From Planctomycetaceae bacterium (GTDB lineage: Bacteria > Planctomycetota > Planctomycetia > Planctomycetales > Planctomycetaceae), in NCBI GenBank assembly GCA_016795145.1, contig JAEUII010000134.1, forward strand, positions 1 through 35,411: a DNA stretch of 35,411 bases, in the 5' to 3' direction. This document shows positions 32,140 through 35,411 of this stretch, piece by piece. The translations under genes were made by a program, and so were the position numbers. Position 1 is the first letter of the stretch. Every line of letters starts with the position of its first letter. The notes beneath the pieces are model-generated. The model did not search any database. It saw only the letters and a list, made by a program, of their open reading frames with translations, and was not told the DNA's origin.

Positions 32140-33723
32140 GTGTTCCTGGTCCGCAGCATCCGCAGAAGGCTGGTGTCACTGTTCACAGTGTCGCTCATGC
32201 TGATGATCGCGCTGGCTGTGATCGGAATCTTTGGACTCGTCTGGCATCAGGAAGCCGTTGACGACCTGGACTTCCTGCTTCATCGAAGTCCCAATCAGGA
32301 CCACCTCAGCCGTGCTGTTGGACGAATTGGCGAAAGTCTCTTTTCGAGGCTGGACCTTCGTCGTCCCGCAGCTGCAGAACAAATGAAAACGCAGTATCTC
32401 GAAGACCTGCGTCTGGCCGAGGCTGAGCTATTCGAATTTCGCAAACGCATTGAAGCACTGCCACTTCCAGATCAAATTGCTCAGCACCAGCGAGATCAGG
32501 TGATTGGACGTCTCGACAAAATCTATGGCGAACTCTACCAGCTCTGGAAACTGTCTGACGCCATCCGTCCAATGAACGAGACGGACGACATGACCAGACT
32601 GCATGAAATGCAGCACAAAGCAGGAACAGCCATCGCGCTCATCCAGAAGTCACTCGACACTCTGCCAGCCTATCAGACCCGTGACTGGGTTGAGCTGTCT
32701 TTGACCAAGGAGCGTCAGCGATCTGCCAGGCTGCTACAGTTTCTGATCTGGGGAACAGTCGCAGTTGTGGGCATCTATGTCCTTGTCATGATCGGCGGGC
32801 TCAACTGGATCTCGATGCCGGTTCGAACCATCGCGAAAGGATGCACGCGCATCGCCAACGGAGATATTTCGTACCGACTTCCTTCCTGCTCCCGATGGCA
32901 GGATGAGTTTGCAGATCTCGTCGCGGGCGTGAACTGCATGGCCGATCGCTTTCAGCAGGCTGAAGAAGATCTGCAGGAGAAAGTCCGGGAACGAAGCGAA
33001 CAGCTGGTCCGATCTCAGGGGCTGGCGAACGTTGGTTTTCTGGCAGCGGGCGTTGCCCACGAAATCAACAACCCCCTCAGCGCGATCTCGATGGCCGCAG
33101 ATTCCCTAGAGATGCGGCTGTATGAAATGGATGATCCTCAATCTGACACATGCCGCGAGATTCTTGATCGCGTCTCCATGATTCGTCGTGAATCACGTCG
33201 CTGCGGCGAAATCACCGCTCGACTTCTGGACTTCTCCCGAGGCGACAAAGGCGCAAAGGCCAATACCGATCTGTCAGAACTGGTGCGCGAAGTTCTGGCG
33301 ATGGTCAGACACCTTGGAAAATTCAGCGATCGAATGGTCGAATTCGACTGTGACAAAGCAGTAACGGCCGAAGTCAGCGCACCACAGATCAAGCAGGTCA
33401 TTTTGAATCTGGTGGCGAACGGGCTGCAGGCGACTCATGCCGGCGGCCGAGTCATCATTCGGCTTCAGGAGCAGGTCGACAACATCGTTCTTGCCGTAAC
33501 CGATGACGGCTGCGGCATGGACACCACAACGCTGCAGCACATTTTCGACCCGTTCTTCACAACGCGAGATGCAGGGCAGGGCACCGGTCTGGGACTCAGC
33601 ATTACTCACCGCATCATCGAAGACCACGGAGGCACCGTCACGCCATTGAGCGAAGGGCTCAATCGCGGAAGTACGTTCCAGGTGCGTCTGCCCCGACGAC
33701 AAAGACGTGCCAGCGCGGCCTGA
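32140..33723 (+). CDS. Sensor histidine kinase with HAMP domain
   Basis: 527 residues from GTG 32140, preferred because AGGGAGG lies 5 bases upstream; GTG 32071 and ATG 32101 are in frame but lack such a site. Two membrane segments (about 12-34 and 201-221) enclose a roughly 165-residue helical periplasmic sensor domain. Then come a HAMP linker, a coiled coil, and the kinase: H-box GVAHEINNPLSAI with phospho-acceptor H307, N-box LNLVANGLQAT, G1 DDGCGMD, F-box FDPFFTT and G2 GTGLGLSI. The HEINNPL form is typical of NtrB/AtoS-like kinases that often act with sigma-54 response regulators. No response regulator is adjacent, so it is an orphan here. Confidence 0.93.
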   Translation: MFLVRSIRRRLVSLFTVSLMLMIALAVIGIFGLVWHQEAVDDLDFLLHRSPNQDHLSRAVGRIGESLFSRLDLRRPAAAEQMKTQYLEDLRLAEAELFEFRKRIEALPLPDQIAQHQRDQVIGRLDKIYGELYQLWKLSDAIRPMNETDDMTRLHEMQHKAGTAIALIQKSLDTLPAYQTRDWVELSLTKERQRSARLLQFLIWGTVAVVGIYVLVMIGGLNWISMPVRTIAKGCTRIANGDISYRLPSCSRWQDEFADLVAGVNCMADRFQQAEEDLQEKVRERSEQLVRSQGLANVGFLAAGVAHEINNPLSAISMAADSLEMRLYEMDDPQSDTCREILDRVSMIRRESRRCGEITARLLDFSRGDKGAKANTDLSELVREVLAMVRHLGKFSDRMVEFDCDKAVTAEVSAPQIKQVILNLVANGLQATHAGGRVIIRLQEQVDNIVLAVTDDGCGMDTTTLQHIFDPFFTTRDAGQGTGLGLSITHRIIEDHGGTVTPLSEGLNRGSTFQVRLPRRQRRASAA

Positions 33724-33776
33724 GCTTCCGGAAGCCACGCCGACCGGCTTATCCGTCAAACCAGACACCTTGGCAT

Positions 33777-34229
33777 TTATGGTGAGCCGCGAACGGCGAA
33801 CGAGATGTTCTCCAGATGCAGACTCTGACACAGGTCGTACACCGTAATGAAGTCCTGGACCTCGACCTCATCCGCAATATTCAGGACGACTGCGGATTCC
33901 GGATCGGCGGCAGCAAGCCTTGCAAGACGTTCCGCCAATGATTGCACGTCGGGAAGCGGCTGATCTTCCAGCTGAATCGTCATACCGTCCGAACCTGTCT
34001 GAAGCCGGATCTGAATCAACGGATGGCTCCATCGTTCCTGCGCGGACTCGGTCTTCGAAGGTTCGGATGCCTCCGTTGTCCCTGACAGCTCCGCCGGAAG
34101 AAGATCGTCAACAACCGTCCCAACCGACGCGCAGATGAAGAACACGAGCAGCAGAAACACAACATCGATCATCGGCGTCATTGGATCGCCGTCATGCTGA
34201 TCTGGATTGCGTCGAACAGGGATGCGCAT
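33777..34229 (-). CDS. ExbD/TolR-family biopolymer transport protein (second copy)
   Basis: 150 residues from ATG 34229; the open frame extends upstream to 34310 but overlaps the previous gene. An N-terminal cytosolic stretch (MRIPVRRN) precedes the signature DPMTPMIDVVFLLLVFFICAS, including the membrane aspartate that carries the proton path in ExbD/TolR. The periplasmic domain has the family beta-alpha pattern. With an ExbB/TolQ partner it would energise outer-membrane processes. It follows the other ExbD gene by 23 bases. No ExbB/TolQ is in the window, and the kinase gene converges on its 3' end. Confidence 0.87.
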   Translation of the reverse strand: MRIPVRRNPDQHDGDPMTPMIDVVFLLLVFFICASVGTVVDDLLPAELSGTTEASEPSKTESAQERWSHPLIQIRLQTGSDGMTIQLEDQPLPDVQSLAERLARLAAADPESAVVLNIADEVEVQDFITVYDLCQSLHLENISFAVRGSP

Positions 34230-34252
34230 GAGTGTCTCGTTCTTGATTCCTG

Positions 34253-34684
34253 CTAGCGATTGGGAGCGATCACAGCAAATCGAATGCTGACAATCTGGTT
34301 CTGAGAACACAGCTCGATCAGTCTGCGAATCTCCGCAAAGTGAGCCTTGCGATCCGCTCGAATACGAACCTGCGAAGGAACATCGTCCTGCTGGTTTGAT
34401 GACAACTGTCGCAAACGATTCAGAATGGCGTCTTCAGTACACACTTCGCCGCCAACGGAATACTGACCGTCTGGCTCCAGAGTAATCGTCAGGTGCTGCG
34501 AGTTCTGTTCGTCGTCTCGCCGTCCATGTCCCGCCGAAGGAAGTTCGACGCTGCGTGACTGTTCGCTGCGAATAAAATAGCTGGCGACCAGAAAGAAGAT
34601 GATCAACAGAAACACCACATCGATCATGGGTGTGATGTTGAATCGAAATGGAGCCCTGTGCCGGGCTGCTCCAGGAAGTCGCAT
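34253..34684 (-). CDS. ExbD/TolR-family biopolymer transport protein (first copy)
   Basis: 143 residues from ATG 34684, chosen for GGAGG 5 bases upstream. An ATG at 34795 is in frame (180 residues) but lacks a ribosome site and adds a non-family stretch. It has the canonical N-terminal NITPMIDVVFLLIIFFLVAS with the membrane aspartate, and a periplasmic domain with the usual IRADRKAHFAEI. Paired ExbD genes occur in planctomycetes and may form a heterodimer with one ExbB. The partner gene would be expected immediately upstream but is absent: the next gene is a divergent prepilin. Confidence 0.9.
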   Translation of the reverse strand: MRLPGAARHRAPFRFNITPMIDVVFLLIIFFLVASYFIRSEQSRSVELPSAGHGRRDDEQNSQHLTITLEPDGQYSVGGEVCTEDAILNRLRQLSSNQQDDVPSQVRIRADRKAHFAEIRRLIELCSQNQIVSIRFAVIAPNR

Positions 34685-34895
34685 CTGTTCCTCCGTGCCA
34701 ATCTGCGTCTGGTGCGGAAGCATGGCAGCTTTCGAAGAATGCCACAAGAAGAGCGTTGGCGAGTGTTGTTGACCCGCATCATTTGATGCACTCATGTTGA
34801 TCGCCGTAACTCAATAATCAACAGTGATTTATGGCACATGAGCCCGATCAAAGCTCGAACCGTGTTGCCCTCCGTCAACATGCGCCTGAACGCCC

Positions 34896-34911
34896 TTTAC
34901 ACGCGTGTAAA
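34896..34911. promoter_or_regulatory. 16-bp perfect palindrome, candidate operator
   Basis: TTTACACGCGTGTAAA is an exact palindrome in the divergent region between the ExbD genes and the prepilin-like gene. It resembles a dimeric HTH-regulator site. A second, looser dyad, GCATCA-TT-TGATGC, lies at 34777-34790. The rest of 34685-35138 is gene-free apart from the promoter below. Confidence 0.55.
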
Positions 34912-35017
34912 CGTGGCTGAAGAATTTTCTGACTTCCCGTAAGTCCCTTTGCGAAAACCACTTACATCACGCCCGAACAGCCGGTTTCAGAATCCCGAGC
35001 CGTCTGGCACAGAGGTT

Positions 35018-35033
35018 TGGCATTCAGCCTGCT
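35018..35033 (+). promoter_or_regulatory. Sigma-54-type -24/-12 promoter upstream of the prepilin gene
   Basis: TGGCAT-TCAGC-CTGCT matches TGGCAC-N5-TTGCW, with the invariant GG and GC separated by exactly 10 bases. It lies about 105 bases before ATG 35139. The consensus is short, so a chance match is possible, but it is the best such site found upstream of any gene in the window. Confidence 0.5.
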
Positions 35034-35138
35034 TTACACAGGTTCCATCAGCCGCTGATCACAGGGATCAGAACTGAAAACAACCTGCGAGTCACCCGAA
35101 ACTGATTCGCACATCGAAATCGAACAGGAGATCTGACC

Positions 35139-35411
35139 ATGCTGAACCTCATCAACGCTCTGAAGAATGACAACAACGGTTTCGTCGTCTCTGCTGAACT
35201 GGTGCTCGTCGGAACCATCACCGTTCTCGGAATGATCGTCGGACTGTCCGAACTAAGCTTCAACGTCAACCAGGAACTTGAAGACGTCGGATCCGCCGTT
35301 GGTGCCATCAATCAAACCTACTACTACACACTCGCAAGCGGCAAGAAGGGTGAAGCTGTCGGCAGCACAAACCTCGACTTCCAGGACGCCTGCGACAACA
35401 GCTGCGACATC
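35139..35411 (+). CDS. Flp/TadE-like prepilin protein, cut by the window end
   Basis: At least 91 residues from ATG 35139, with AGGAG 8 bases upstream; the frame is still open at the end of the window. A short charged leader ending in NDNNG is followed by F-V-V-S-A-E and a long hydrophobic helix (LVLVGTITVLGMIVGLSEL). This is the layout of prepilin-peptidase substrates: a Gly before the cleavage site and a Glu at +5/+6. It resembles Flp or TadE-like tight-adherence pilins more than classical type IV pilins. After the helix come Q/E/T-rich and Cys-containing residues (DACDNSCDI). A candidate sigma-54 promoter lies upstream. Confidence 0.6.
   Translation, partial: MLNLINALKNDNNGFVVSAELVLVGTITVLGMIVGLSELSFNVNQELEDVGSAVGAINQTYYYTLASGKKGEAVGSTNLDFQDACDNSCDI

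Overview
The window looks like chromosomal DNA of a planctomycete (Planctomycetota). This is an inference from moderate-to-high GC, loosely packed operons separated by dispersed repeat arrays, two adjacent ExbD/TolR-type genes, a flagellar block carrying very large TPR proteins, a prepilin-like gene, and many AlkP-superfamily and sulfotransferase-type enzymes. No rRNA, tRNA, CRISPR array or classical IS transposase was found.

Region 1 (about 1-8.4 kb) holds a cluster of sugar- and sulfate-type enzymes: a small unknown protein, an AlkP-superfamily phosphodiesterase with all metal ligands, a UDP-sulfoquinovose synthase-like epimerase with a Cys-rich N-terminal extension, a thioredoxin-sulfotransferase fusion, a soluble UDP-sugar 4,6-dehydratase-like SDR and a LarA-like protein with the full nickel-pincer ligand set. 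The gaps are filled with repeats. A GxxExxY gene (2168-2545) lies between CGCAGAGG-type arms, and the same arms without the gene recur at 4275-4358 and 5572-5654. Heptamer ACTGAAM arrays end in GAAAACTCCC just before three start codons.

Region 2 (8.4-12.8 kb) is housekeeping: polX, then prmC and murA.

Region 3 (12.8-23.4 kb) is flagellar. The minus strand carries a membrane-anchored TPR protein with an STN-like segment, a secreted Pro/His-rich TPR protein, a FlgN-like protein and a receiver-less sigma-54 activator, arranged as a tight operon. Divergent from it are flgM, fliC, fliD and fliS. A good sigma-28-type promoter precedes flgM, and a strong hairpin terminator separates fliC from fliD.

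Region 4 (23.5-31.8 kb) has dcd, pssA, a trypsin/PDZ protease, a cytochrome P450, a MocR-type regulator divergent from a secreted DUF1579-like protein, and two small membrane proteins. Region 5 (32-35.4 kb) has an orphan sensor histidine kinase, two ExbD/TolR genes and, divergent from them, a prepilin-like gene cut by the window end. A 16-bp perfect palindrome and a sigma-54-like -24/-12 site lie in the gap between the last two.

The best candidates for undescribed biology are the GxxExxY element with its gene-less derivatives and the Region 1 enzyme cluster.
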